Source: Xiheimicrobium sp033763395
Lineage (GTDB): Bacteria > Myxococcota > Myxococcia > Myxococcales > Myxococcaceae
Reading direction: 5' to 3'
NCBI GenBank assembly: GCA_033763395.1
Contig: JANRKQ010000090.1
Coordinates: forward strand, 1-64,000
DNA length: 64,000 bases
Shown here piece after piece: positions 44,193 to 52,203 of this stretch. Under the pieces are notes generated by a model that was not told the origin of the DNA, searched no databases, and saw nothing but the letters and a program-made list of their open reading frames with translations. The stretch's first letter is position 1, and every line of letters begins with the position of its first letter. The translations under genes were made by a program, and so were the position numbers.

Positions 44193-44876
44193 TCAGCGGC
44201 GCTCGCGCTCGGGACGAACCAACCCGGCCTGGGGTGCGCGGATCACCGACACCACCCCATCCGTAAAGGCCCGTGCCGCCGCGTGCACGTCAGCGACGCC
44301 GCCCGTGAGGTAGGCCCCCGCAAAGTTCGTCTCGGTCGGCGGCCCGAAGAACTTCACCAGCTTCACGTTCGCCGACTTGAGCGCCGCGTCGAGCCCCACG
44401 AGCGCCTCGGTGGGAGGTGCGATGAGGTACGCGAGCGGACTGCCGACGGGCACGCCCGCGAGGGGCGCGAGGTAGCGGCCGGTCTCTTCGATGACGTGTG
44501 GGAAGAACGCGGGGCCGGTGGTGCCATCGAGGGTGACGAAGTGGATGCTGCGGTTGAGCGCCTCGCGCAGCGCCCACAGGCCTTCCTTCACCTCGTCGGG
44601 GTTGGGGCCGGCGAGCACCCCGAGGATCTCTCCCGAGAACGGCCCTGAGGCGTGCGCCGAGCCCGCGTAGAAGCTCTTCGCGTACACCACGTCGACGTCG
44701 GCGAACTTGGTGGCGTGGTCGAGCGCTGCGTAGAGCGAGTCGTCTTGATCGCAGGTGACGAGCCCCACCGAGACGTGCCGCTCCCTGCAGCCCAGCGCGC
44801 GCCCGAGCGACGGCTCGATCTGCTCGAGCAGCCGGACCGACAACAGCCGTGGAGGCGAAGGGCGGAGCGTCGTCAT
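44193..44876 (-). CDS. eutL: Ethanolamine microcompartment shell protein EutL
   Basis: 227 residues, normal length. Two tandem BMC-like halves are visible: VGLVTCDQDDSLYAALDHATKFADVDVVYAKSFYAGS with SGPFSGEILGVLAGPNPDEV, then SPLAYLIAPPTEALVGLDAALKSANVKLVKFFGPPT with FAGAYLTGG. EutL forms pseudo-hexameric trimers with a gated pore in the Eut shell. It lies 3 nt after eutC. No other shell proteins (EutS, K, M, N) are in the window, so either they are elsewhere or EutL has another use here. Confidence 0.93.
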   Translation of the reverse strand: MTTLRPSPPRLLSVRLLEQIEPSLGRALGCRERHVSVGLVTCDQDDSLYAALDHATKFADVDVVYAKSFYAGSAHASGPFSGEILGVLAGPNPDEVKEGLWALREALNRSIHFVTLDGTTGPAFFPHVIEETGRYLAPLAGVPVGSPLAYLIAPPTEALVGLDAALKSANVKLVKFFGPPTETNFAGAYLTGGVADVHAAARAFTDGVVSVIRAPQAGLVRPERERR

Positions 44877-44879
44877 CGA

Positions 44880-45764
44880 TCAATGGTTGATGACATGCGG
44901 CCGGAACGCCGGGTCGCCGCCCGTGAGCTTCACGCCGCCGCCACCGGCCTTGAAGGTGTCCTTCATGAGGGCGGCGCAGCGGGCCGCCGCGCGCTCGGGC
45001 GCGAAGCCCAGATCGCGCACGTTCGAGATGCAGTCCTTCTCGGCGTTGTCCTGGCCCAGCTTCGGGCCGTACGCCGTGTAGATGCTCAACGAGTCTCCGG
45101 TGCCGAGGCCCGGCCGCTCGCCCACGATGATGATGGTGGACTTCGCCTGGGTGAGCACGCCGATCTCGTCCTGCACGCCGATGCGCGCGTACTTCACGAA
45201 GAGCGGCTTGCCGACGCGAAAGCCGGCGCCGCTCAGGTGCCGATGGAGCGCCTGCATGAGCGCAGGGCCGTTCGTCGACAGCGCGTAGGCGGACAACCCG
45301 TCGCCGGCGATGAGCTGCACGTCGACGCCGCGGTCGGCCTCCTTCTCGCAGCGCGCCTTCGAGGCGTCGTCGAGCCGGCGCCCCTCGTCGGGGTGGAGGA
45401 AGAACTCGGCGTGGTCCTTCGCGCGCGTGCGCAAGGGGAGCCAGCCCTGCTGCTCGGGCCAGCCGTCGGCGATCTCGGACTCGACGGCGTCGAGCGCGAT
45501 GGCGTGGTCGGCGCGAAGGCCCAGGTAGCTCGTGGTGAGGTAGCGCGTGCCGGTGCGGCCGGTGACGATGCGGGCGGGCGTCGACGCCTTCATCGCCTCG
45601 AGGGCAGAGGCGACGCGCGGCGCGGGCAACGGTCGGTGATGCGGCCCCCTCCGGGGTGGTTCTTCCCGCACCACCGGGCCCTGCCCGGCCGGCGTCGGCG
45701 CGGGAGTCTGCACGACTTCGCGCACGACGTCCGCCACCAGCTTGCGCAGCTCGTCTTCCGTCAT
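44880..45764 (-). CDS. eutC: Ethanolamine ammonia-lyase small subunit
   Basis: 294 residues. RTGTRYLTTSYLGLRADHAIALDAV, VQLIAGDGLSAYAL, ARIGVQDEIGVLTQAKSTIIIVGERPGLGTGDSLSIYTAYGP and DLGFAPERAAAR are the standard blocks. The N-terminal 45 residues are Pro-rich. The subunit binds adenosylcobalamin with EutB and deaminates ethanolamine to acetaldehyde and ammonia. The start overlaps the eutB stop by ATGA. Confidence 0.95.
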   Translation of the reverse strand: MTEDELRKLVADVVREVVQTPAPTPAGQGPVVREEPPRRGPHHRPLPAPRVASALEAMKASTPARIVTGRTGTRYLTTSYLGLRADHAIALDAVESEIADGWPEQQGWLPLRTRAKDHAEFFLHPDEGRRLDDASKARCEKEADRGVDVQLIAGDGLSAYALSTNGPALMQALHRHLSGAGFRVGKPLFVKYARIGVQDEIGVLTQAKSTIIIVGERPGLGTGDSLSIYTAYGPKLGQDNAEKDCISNVRDLGFAPERAAARCAALMKDTFKAGGGGVKLTGGDPAFRPHVINH

Positions 45765-47137
45765 CGGCCGAACTCCCGCTCGAACACGCTCGCGTCACCG
45801 GCGCGGTCGGTCAACCGGCCGTTGCGCCACAGGCCCATGCGCTCGAGCCAGGCCTCGAACTCGGGCGCGGGCTTGAGGGCGAACAGCTCGCGGAGCGCCG
45901 CGTTGTTGTGAAAGCTCGTCGTCTGGTAGTTGAGCATCACGTCGTCGCCCATGGGGATGCCCATCAGGTAGTTCACCCCGGCGGCCGCGAGCAGCATCTC
46001 GAGGTTCTCCTGGTCGTTCTGATCGGCGATCGCGTGGTTCGTGTAGCAGGCGTCGCAGCCCATCGAGATGCCGGTGAGCTTGCCCATGAAGTGATCTTCG
46101 AGGCCGGCGCGGGTGATCTCCTTGGCGTCGCGCAGGTACTCGGGGCCGATGAAGCCCACCACGCTGTTGACCAGGAACGGCTGGTACCGCCGGGCCAGCC
46201 CGTAGGCGCGGGCCTCCATCGTCACCTGGTCGGTGTCGTGGTGCGCGTTCGCCGACAGCGCGGTGCCCTGCCCCGTCTCGAAGTACATGACGTTGGGGCC
46301 CTGGGCCGTGCCCTCGCGGCGCGCGAGATCGTACGCCTCGTCGAGCACCGAGACCGAGACGCCGAAGTTCTGGTTGGCGCCCTGGCTGCCGGCGATGGAC
46401 TGGAACATGAGATCGAGCGGCGCGCCGCGGCGCACCGCCGCCATCTGAATGGTGATGTGCGAGAGCACGCAGTTCTGCGTCGGCACGCGGAACCGGCGCA
46501 TGAGGTCCTTCACCGAGGTGAGGATGTCGACCGTGCCCTGAATGTCGCCGGTCGAGGGGTTGACGCCGATGACCGCGTCGCCGTTGCCGAAGCTCAGGCC
46601 GTCCTTCACGGCCGCGAGCACGCCCGCCACGTCGTCGGTCGGGTGGTTCGGCTGCAGGCGCGACGAGATGCGCCCCTTGAGCCCGATGGTGTTGTTGCAC
46701 CGGGCCACCACCCGCATCTTCTTGCCGGCGATGACCAGGTCCATGTTGGACATCAGCTTGGCCACCGCGGCGATCATCTCGGCGGTGAGGCCGGGCGAGA
46801 CGCCCGCGATGTCTTCACCCGTCGTGCGATCGTCGAGCAGCCACTCGCGGAAGGCGCCCACCGTCCAGCCCTGCACACGCTGGAGCACGAGGGGCTGCAC
46901 GCCGTCGACGATGACGCGCGTCACCTCGTCGTGCTCGAACGGCACCGAGGGCGCCTCGTAGAGCTGCTTGAGCGTGACGTCGGCGAGCACCTGCTTGGCG
47001 GCGGCCATCTCGCGCATGGAGCGGGCTGCGAGGCCGGCCTGGCGATCGCCCGAGCGCGGCTCGTTCGCGCGCCCAAGGACCTCTTTCAGGTCCTTGAAGG
47101 TGAAGTGTTCACCGTGGAGTCGGGTCGAGAAGGCCAC
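45761..47137 (-). CDS. eutB: Ethanolamine ammonia-lyase large subunit
   Basis: 458 residues by this start, near the 453 of E. coli EutB. FTFKDLKEVLGRANE, VTLKQLYEAP, ISSRLQPNHPTDDV, FGNGDAVIGVNPSTGD, CVLSHITIQ, FETGQGTALSAN, FIGPEYLRDAKEITRAGLEDHFMGKLTGISMGCDACYTNHA, and the C-terminal LERMGLWRNGRLTDRAGD all match. Together with EutC it converts ethanolamine using coenzyme B12. The start is uncertain: GTG at 47137 best aligns, with TTG at 47143 or 47179 as alternatives and no clear ribosome site. Neither the reactivase EutA nor an aldehyde dehydrogenase is nearby. EutBC may serve as a nitrogen source from membrane ethanolamine. Confidence 0.95.
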   Translation of the reverse strand: MAFSTRLHGEHFTFKDLKEVLGRANEPRSGDRQAGLAARSMREMAAAKQVLADVTLKQLYEAPSVPFEHDEVTRVIVDGVQPLVLQRVQGWTVGAFREWLLDDRTTGEDIAGVSPGLTAEMIAAVAKLMSNMDLVIAGKKMRVVARCNNTIGLKGRISSRLQPNHPTDDVAGVLAAVKDGLSFGNGDAVIGVNPSTGDIQGTVDILTSVKDLMRRFRVPTQNCVLSHITIQMAAVRRGAPLDLMFQSIAGSQGANQNFGVSVSVLDEAYDLARREGTAQGPNVMYFETGQGTALSANAHHDTDQVTMEARAYGLARRYQPFLVNSVVGFIGPEYLRDAKEITRAGLEDHFMGKLTGISMGCDACYTNHAIADQNDQENLEMLLAAAGVNYLMGIPMGDDVMLNYQTTSFHNNAALRELFALKPAPEFEAWLERMGLWRNGRLTDRAGDASVFEREFGR

Positions 47138-47206
47138 TTTCAAGGGCGACGTTGTCGATCCGTCGGGGCGCCCGGTCAAGGGAACCCGGGTGGTACCTCG
47201 CCGTGC

Positions 47207-47531
47207 ATGGAGCGGCTCCCCACGCAGGAGGACTGCCAGCGGTGTGGCGCGTGCTGCTGCGACCGCGACGAGAACCGCGCCGCGGGCGTGCCTGCTCCGT
47301 CGAGGGCGACGACCCGCGGACCGGGCTTCGCGAGGGCGACGACCTGCGAGAGCGGTACACGGTGAAGGACGCCGAGGGCGTGGCCCACCGCGGCTCGACC
47401 CGTCGGGCCGGCTCGGCGTCGACGAGCGCTGGGTGGTGTACGCCCTCAGGCCGCGTGGGGACCGCGTCGTGAAGGCCGGCTCAGCCGAGTGTCTCGGGGC
47501 GCGGCGGGAGCGGCTCCGCCTTTGGCTCTGA
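47207..47531 (+). pseudogene. Decayed YkgJ-type Cys-cluster protein gene
   Basis: An ATG at 47207 opens MERLPTQEDCQRCGACCCDRDENRAAG, the hallmark CxxCGACC start of YkgJ-family zinc/iron-chelating proteins. The frame then loses sense. Family-like sequence resumes in the other two plus frames: DLRERYTVKDAEGVAH, then GRLGVDERWVVYALRPRGDRVVKAGSAECLGARRERL, equivalent to the usual C-terminal 'VYxLRPxxCRxVExGSxECLxARR'. At least two frameshifts, a shortened middle and loss of a conserved Cys mean no intact protein. Its end overlaps the 3' end of the opposite-strand hydrolase gene by 51 bases. Sequencing error is the alternative explanation. Confidence 0.65.
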
Positions 47532-48383
47532 GGGCGCGAGGGGCACGCCCTGCTCGTCAGAGTCGTGCCGCCGCGAGCCAGCGCCGTCGATGAAGAAGTG
47601 GACGATCGCCTGAGCCACGGCTGCGTCCTTCAACAGGCGCCGGTGGCCCAGCCCGCGGGTCGCCACGAGGCTCGCAGACGAAAGGACTCGCACGAGCTCT
47701 TCGGCGTCTGAGAAGGGCACCTCGAGGTCGTTCTCGTCGTGAACCACCAACACCGGCTGGTGGACGCGCGGCGCCAGCACAGACGCGCTCACCTCGGCAG
47801 GGCGTCGCCCCACCGTCCGCTCGACGGTCTCGACGAACGCACGCTCGGCCCGGCCTGGCAGCCCGATGAAGCCCGCGAACCGATGAAGGACGCCGTCGAT
47901 GGACGATGGTGCGCCCAGAACCGCGGCACGCGCGACCGGGAGCCCCTCGGCCAGCGCCAGCAGCAGCGCCCCTCCGCCCATCGAGTGCCCGAAGGCCGCG
48001 TCGAACGGCCCCAGGGCGGCGGCTGCCGCGTGGAGCGCCTGGGCGAACGCGACGGGGTGCGCCTCGCGGCCTGGGGAGTCGCCGTGCGCCGGCGCATCGA
48101 GCGCGACCACCTCGGCCCCCGCGTCGACCAGCGGCCCGATGAGCCCGCGCAGGTGGGCGGCCCGTGACTCCCAGCCGTGCAGCGCCAGCACGCGGCCCTT
48201 CGGCGCGACGCGGGGCGAGCGCCGCCACGCCACCAGCCCCGAGGCCAGCACCAGCCGCTCAGCCTCTGGAAGTGACGAGGCGCGCCCGGGCCGGGGCCGC
48301 ATGAAGATCTGCCGGGCCCGCTCGCCCACCGCGCCCGGAGCCACCCGCCCCAACACCTGATTCGTCAACCGCAGCAGCCGCAT
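47481..48383 (-). CDS. Alpha/beta hydrolase
   Basis: 300 residues. VLALHGWESRAAHLRGL (oxyanion His-Gly), GHSMGGGALLL nucleophile elbow, the acid in VVHDENDLEVPF, and the catalytic His in RGLGHRRLL. GGGGAGG five nt before the ATG decides the start over one ten codons upstream. It is divergent from the HxlR regulator gene, 79 nt apart, with paired inverted repeats between, so HxlR likely controls it. The substrate is unknown; HxlR partners are often detoxification enzymes. Confidence 0.9.
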   Translation of the reverse strand: MRLLRLTNQVLGRVAPGAVGERARQIFMRPRPGRASSLPEAERLVLASGLVAWRRSPRVAPKGRVLALHGWESRAAHLRGLIGPLVDAGAEVVALDAPAHGDSPGREAHPVAFAQALHAAAAALGPFDAAFGHSMGGGALLLALAEGLPVARAAVLGAPSSIDGVLHRFAGFIGLPGRAERAFVETVERTVGRRPAEVSASVLAPRVHQPVLVVHDENDLEVPFSDAEELVRVLSSASLVATRGLGHRRLLKDAAVAQAIVHFFIDGAGSRRHDSDEQGVPLAPSEPKAEPLPPRPETLG

Positions 48384-48398
48384 GAACGCCTCCCCTTC

Positions 48399-48415
48399 AG
48401 TTGCACGACGCAACT
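48399..48415. promoter_or_regulatory. Inverted repeat, likely HxlR operator copy 1
   Basis: AGTTGC-acgac-GCAACT, a perfect 6 bp inverted repeat 16 bases before the hydrolase start. It matches a second element 32 bases further on, sharing AGTTG and ACGCAACT at the same spacing. Confidence 0.65.
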
Positions 48416-48430
48416 GACTTACCCCGATTG

Positions 48431-48447
48431 AGTTGTTTCACGCAACT
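48431..48447. promoter_or_regulatory. Inverted repeat, likely HxlR operator copy 2
   Basis: AGTTG-tttcacg-CAACT (GAGTTG/CAACTC when one flanking base is included), 16 bases before the HxlR start. With copy 1 it is centred 32 bp away, about three DNA turns, placing two regulator dimers on the same face. This fits self-control and control of the divergent hydrolase. Confidence 0.65.
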
Positions 48448-48462
48448 CACTACGGTGACCGC

Positions 48463-49020
48463 ATGCGACGAACCCGGTTTCAGGACTGGCCCTGCTCGGT
48501 GGCGCGCACGGTCGATCTGCTCGGCGACTGGTGGACCCCGCTGGTGCTGCGCGAGGCCTTCTACGGCGTGCGACGCTTCGACGACTTCCAGCAGGGGCTC
48601 GGCGTGGCGCGCAACATCCTCACCGAGCGGCTGACGCGGCTGTGCGACGAGGGGCTGCTCCGCAAGGAGCCCTACTCAGACGCGCCGCTCCGCCACGAGT
48701 ATCGGCTCACCGACAAGGGCAGGGCCTTCTTCGACGTCATTCTCGTGATGATGCGTTGGGGTGACGACTGGCTCTCGGGTGACGCGGGCGCGCCCATCGA
48801 GCTCGTCGACCGGGCCACGGGACGCCTCGTGGAGCCGGTCGTGGTCGATCGTCACACCATGGCGCCCATCGATCCGCGCGCGGTGGTGGCGCGCCCTGGC
48901 CCGGGCTTTCCCAGGCGTCGTCTCACCGAGCCAGCGATGATGGGGCGGTTCGGCGCGCCGGCGGCTCAGGGCACACCGGCGTCGCGCGGCTCGAAGCAGT
49001 CGACGAGGTCGACGAGGTAG
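48463..49020 (+). CDS. HxlR-family transcriptional regulator
   Basis: 185 residues. The winged helix is clear: CSVARTVDLLGDWWTPLVLREAFYGVRRFDDFQQGLGVARNILTERLTRLCDEGLL, then HEYRLTDKGRAFF. HxlR proteins are dimeric DNA binders with a Cys or ligand sensor; the Cys in WPCSVART is conserved in the family. The C-terminal 55 residues are atypical and basic, and the last 55 bases overlap the 3' end of the convergent membrane-protein gene. The ATG at 48463 gives the standard N-terminus; an upstream TTG in the same frame would run through operator copy 2. Confidence 0.92.
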   Translation: MRRTRFQDWPCSVARTVDLLGDWWTPLVLREAFYGVRRFDDFQQGLGVARNILTERLTRLCDEGLLRKEPYSDAPLRHEYRLTDKGRAFFDVILVMMRWGDDWLSGDAGAPIELVDRATGRLVEPVVVDRHTMAPIDPRAVVARPGPGFPRRRLTEPAMMGRFGAPAAQGTPASRGSKQSTRSTR

Positions 49021-49622
49021 TCGAGCGCCGGGAGCAACGCCTGGCCCTCGGGCAGGGGCCCGCGCCCGTCGAGCACCACCCCGTCGTCGACGAACGAAAT
49101 GGCCAGCGGCCGCAACCCTTCGGGCGCACGGGGCAGTACGCGCTTGAGCGCATCGAGCGCGAACACGGCGTCACCGGGCTGTGCGTAGACGTCGAAGCCC
49201 GTCGGCGCGTCGAGGCCCGCGGTGGGCGGGAGCGCCGTGCGCGTCACGAGCGTCGAGATGGTGCCGAAGTCCTTCGCCTGCCAGGCGCCGTCCTTCGAGG
49301 CGACCAGCGCCCACGAGCCGAAGGGCTGCCTCAGCGCGATGCGCGCGCGCCAGGCCTCGCCGCCGCCTTCCCGCAACAGCGCCACGGCCTCGAACGGCCG
49401 GTCACGATGGAAGCCACGCAGGATCCACGCGACCTGGCCCTCGTTCTTGTTCTCGACGGCCCAGTTGTAGGACTTCGCGATGGCCTTCCGGCGGATCTGC
49501 TGCGCCCCGGCCTGCCGCGAGATGACGAACGCGAGCACGAGCGGCACGACGACAAAGACAGCCAGCACCACCCACGCGGGAGTGCCCTTCGTCGACGCTG
49601 CTGGAGACGGCCGGGACGACAC
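48966..49622 (-). CDS. Bitopic protein of unknown function
   Basis: 218 residues. Short cytoplasmic N-terminus, one membrane helix (AWVVLAVFVVVPLVLAFVI), then an extracytoplasmic domain with mixed helix and strand. No recognised motif. The start is GTG (VSSRPSPAAS). It overlaps the HxlR gene tail by 55 bases and is convergent with it. It is 15 nt downstream of the next minus-strand gene and may be co-transcribed with it. Confidence 0.7.
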   Translation of the reverse strand: MSSRPSPAASTKGTPAWVVLAVFVVVPLVLAFVISRQAGAQQIRRKAIAKSYNWAVENKNEGQVAWILRGFHRDRPFEAVALLREGGGEAWRARIALRQPFGSWALVASKDGAWQAKDFGTISTLVTRTALPPTAGLDAPTGFDVYAQPGDAVFALDALKRVLPRAPEGLRPLAISFVDDGVVLDGRGPLPEGQALLPALDYLVDLVDCFEPRDAGVP

Positions 49623-49637
49623 GCAAGACGCCCGACG

Positions 49638-50159
49638 TCAGGCCTTCTTGCCCAGGAGCGCGGCCTCGACGTAATTCACGCCGCTCGGGGTGATCTGGTT
49701 GCCAGTCTTCGTGCGCTTCGAGAAGCCCGCGTGCTCACGCAGCGCCTTGGCTGCGTTGGGAGCCGCGAAGGTGACGCCGAACTTCGCCCAGAAGCGAGAC
49801 GTGACGCCCGAGCTCACTTCGACCTGCGCGTCCCGCGTCAGGTACAGGGGAATGAGGGAGCGCAGCAGCTGATCCTTCTGCTTGCCGGCCTTCACCAGGG
49901 CGGCCTTCTTCGGGCTCGCGTCGAGGGCCGAGAGGACCACCGCGAGCGCGTCGACGGCCGTCGCCTTCACCGGGGCCGCCTTCGACTTCTTCGGCGCAGG
50001 CCCCTTCACCTTCGCTGGAGCGGCGCGGGCCACGGCCGGCTTCGACTTCGCGCCGAGGCCGAGGGCCTGCATCACCTCGTGCACCTTGCGCTCGACGAAG
50101 TCCTCGAGGCCGTGGATGTCGAAGAGCCCCTTCTTCACCTGCTGCGCCTTGAACGCCAT
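49638..50159 (-). CDS. Ala/Lys-rich basic protein of unknown function
   Basis: 173 residues. N-terminal helix (MAFKAQQVKKGLFDIHGLEDFVERKVHEVMQAL), a Lys/Ala/Pro linker (residues 42-70) like those of histone-like or RNA-binding proteins, and a C-terminal globular part of about 100 residues ending in LLGKKA. GGAGGG nine nt upstream favours the ATG at 50159 over one at 50168, whose spacing would be too short. A DNA-binding role is possible because of the basic linker, but this is inference. Confidence 0.7.
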   Translation of the reverse strand: MAFKAQQVKKGLFDIHGLEDFVERKVHEVMQALGLGAKSKPAVARAAPAKVKGPAPKKSKAAPVKATAVDALAVVLSALDASPKKAALVKAGKQKDQLLRSLIPLYLTRDAQVEVSSGVTSRFWAKFGVTFAAPNAAKALREHAGFSKRTKTGNQITPSGVNYVEAALLGKKA

Positions 50160-50283
50160 GTCTGTCATCCCTCCGGCAAACCGTCACGACCGAGGCGCGA
50201 CGCTCTAGCAGACGCCCACACGCGCGGAAGCCCGAAAAATCGGCCTGAGCGCGAACGACGACGCATGGGACTATGACGGCCGC

Positions 50284-51675
50284 ATGGTCATCGAACTCGC
50301 AGCGGCGCTCGTCATGGGCGGCGCGCCGAAGGGGCTGGTCGACGCCGAGCTCGTCACCTGGGCGCCGAAGCTGGCCGAGGTGAATACGCTGCTGCCGTTC
50401 TTCACGCGCGCAGGCGAGGGCTCGGTCATGCTGGCACCGGCCTCGTGGCGTGAGAGCGCGCACCCCATCGTGCCCTTCGACGTGACGCGCCCCGAGTCGG
50501 TCACCGCGGTCGGCATCGACGTGACCCAGGGCCTCACCCTGTCGACGCGCGGCCCGGTGTCGGTGGCGTGCCATGGCGTCAGCGACGTGAAGGTGTTCGA
50601 GGCGGCGTGCCGGGCGCGGCTCGATCGCTACGGGCCGGTGACGAAGGAAGAGCGCGGCGGTGTCACCACGCTCCTCTCGCGTGACGCGCTGAACCGGGTG
50701 CAGGGCGCGGTGGTGCTCAAGGGCGCCGAGGCGTGCGCGGTGCATGCCTCGGGGCAGACGGTCGAGAAGCTGCTGCCCGACGTCGTGAAGGCGCTGACGG
50801 GCAAGCCGCTGGCCGGGGCGTGGGTGAAGGCCTCAACTGACCTGTCCGCGGCGCAGTACTTTCTGCTCCCCGAGGCCGCCAACGTCCGGCTCCCCGGGTG
50901 GACGACGACCGCGCTGAGCGCGAAGGGCGAGACCCTGACCGTCGACGTCAAGGCCAAAGGGCTGCCGCTGGCGACCCTCGAGCGCGGTGGCCCGTCTCCG
51001 TTCGCTACCCTCTCGGCGCCTGGCGTGCTCGTGCTGCGGGTGCGGGTGGCGAGAAAGCAGCTCCCGGCGTTGGTGGAGCAGGTGCTCTCGCGGTCGCCCT
51101 TCGGCAAGCCGTTGACGTCGGCGGGCGAGCGCATCGCGCCCTTCCTCACCGGCAACGTCGCGCTCGTCTTCTCCCGCGTGAGCGTGAAGTCGGGCCTGCG
51201 CAGCGCGCTCAATCGATTCTTCGCGGCGCGCTTCACGGTGGTGGCCGAGACCGACGATGCCACCGCGGCCGCCGAGGTGGTTCAGAGCCTCGACCGCAAG
51301 GCCCTCACCTTCCGCGAAGACGCGCTCGAGGCCGGCATCACGGGCCGGGTGGTGTGGCTGTCGAACGACGTGGAGTCGAGGGACACGACGCTGGCCGCGC
51401 TCGCGAAGGCGGAGGGCACGCAGCGCCACGGGGCCGAGCTCGACGTCGACCCCCGCGGGCTGGCGCGGGCGCTCACGTCGGTCCCGCTCCTCGAGGTGGT
51501 GCAGACGCCAGAGCTCGCGCCGGTGCTCGTCGTCGCCACCGAGCTCGGCCCGCTCCTGAGCCTCACCGACAAGATTCGGGGCTGGGCCGACGGCGCTCCC
51601 GCCAATCAGCGCGCACAGCTCACGTGGGTGTTGTCTCCGAAGCCTCGCTCGGCCCCCGACGCAGGGGCTCCATGA
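50284..51675 (+). CDS. Hypothetical 463-aa protein
   Basis: No clear signal peptide: the first 15 residues are mildly hydrophobic (MVIELAAALVMGGAP). The rest is mixed alpha/beta with many Val and Ala, Phe/Arg patches and no catalytic motif that I recognise. The layout of two similar halves (residues 60-200 and 230-400, both with 'F-x-x-A-x-A/F' helices) hints at a repeat, as in DUF3352-type proteins. Its stop overlaps the cNMP-binding gene start by ATGA, so the pair is likely co-expressed. Function unknown. Confidence 0.8.
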   Translation: MVIELAAALVMGGAPKGLVDAELVTWAPKLAEVNTLLPFFTRAGEGSVMLAPASWRESAHPIVPFDVTRPESVTAVGIDVTQGLTLSTRGPVSVACHGVSDVKVFEAACRARLDRYGPVTKEERGGVTTLLSRDALNRVQGAVVLKGAEACAVHASGQTVEKLLPDVVKALTGKPLAGAWVKASTDLSAAQYFLLPEAANVRLPGWTTTALSAKGETLTVDVKAKGLPLATLERGGPSPFATLSAPGVLVLRVRVARKQLPALVEQVLSRSPFGKPLTSAGERIAPFLTGNVALVFSRVSVKSGLRSALNRFFAARFTVVAETDDATAAAEVVQSLDRKALTFREDALEAGITGRVVWLSNDVESRDTTLAALAKAEGTQRHGAELDVDPRGLARALTSVPLLEVVQTPELAPVLVVATELGPLLSLTDKIRGWADGAPANQRAQLTWVLSPKPRSAPDAGAP

Positions 51676-52094
51676 CGCCAGGTGAACGCGCAGCGCACCT
51701 CGGGGCGTGCTCCTTTTTCCAGGGCCTCGCCGCCGACGAGCTCGCGGCGCTGGCGAGCGTGGTGACGGTTCGGTCGATCGACAAGGGCACGGCCCTCTTC
51801 CGCGCGGGCGATCCAGCCGACGGGCTCTTCGTGCTGGTGCGCGGCACGGTGGCGATCCGCGACGGCGGGACGACGTTGAGTCGCGTAGCGCCGCCCGAGT
51901 GCTTCGGTGAGCTCGGCGCGCTCGCGGAAGAGCCGCGCAGCGCCGATGCGATCTGCGAGAGGTCATGCGAGGTGCTCCGGTTGTCGACCCGCGACCTGCA
52001 CTCGGCGTTGCGCACCCGCCCGGCGCTCCAGCGGCAGGTGATGCTGGGGCTGGTGCGGAAGGTGAGAGAGGTCGGGAGCCGCGCCCGACAGTAG
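51672..52094 (+). CDS. Stand-alone cyclic-nucleotide-binding domain protein
   Basis: 140 residues. CSFFQGLAADELAALASVVTVRSIDKGTALFRAGDPADGLFVLVRGTVAI, then APPECFGELGALAEEPRSADAICE, is a complete Crp/cNMP beta-barrel with the phosphate-binding-cassette Glu (FGELGAL) and Arg (RSADA). There is no DNA-binding helix-turn-helix, so it would act as a sensor or partner subunit. It overlaps the upstream hypothetical gene, which may be its partner. The cyclic nucleotide is not known. Confidence 0.9.
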   Translation: MTPGERAAHLGACSFFQGLAADELAALASVVTVRSIDKGTALFRAGDPADGLFVLVRGTVAIRDGGTTLSRVAPPECFGELGALAEEPRSADAICERSCEVLRLSTRDLHSALRTRPALQRQVMLGLVRKVREVGSRARQ

Positions 52095-52203
52095 GAGCGC
52101 CCACGCGAGCGTCACCGCATGCCAAGGCCATCGAGACACTGGCCACCATCGACCTGCGCCGAGGGGCCTTGAATGCCCCGCGAAGCTGCTGCGTGTGCAC
52201 TTC

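Noticed and set aside
44038..44313. Short plus-strand frames in the gap before eutL
   Set aside because: Three overlapping frames of similar length, all Arg/Ala-rich, with no ribosome site or family match.
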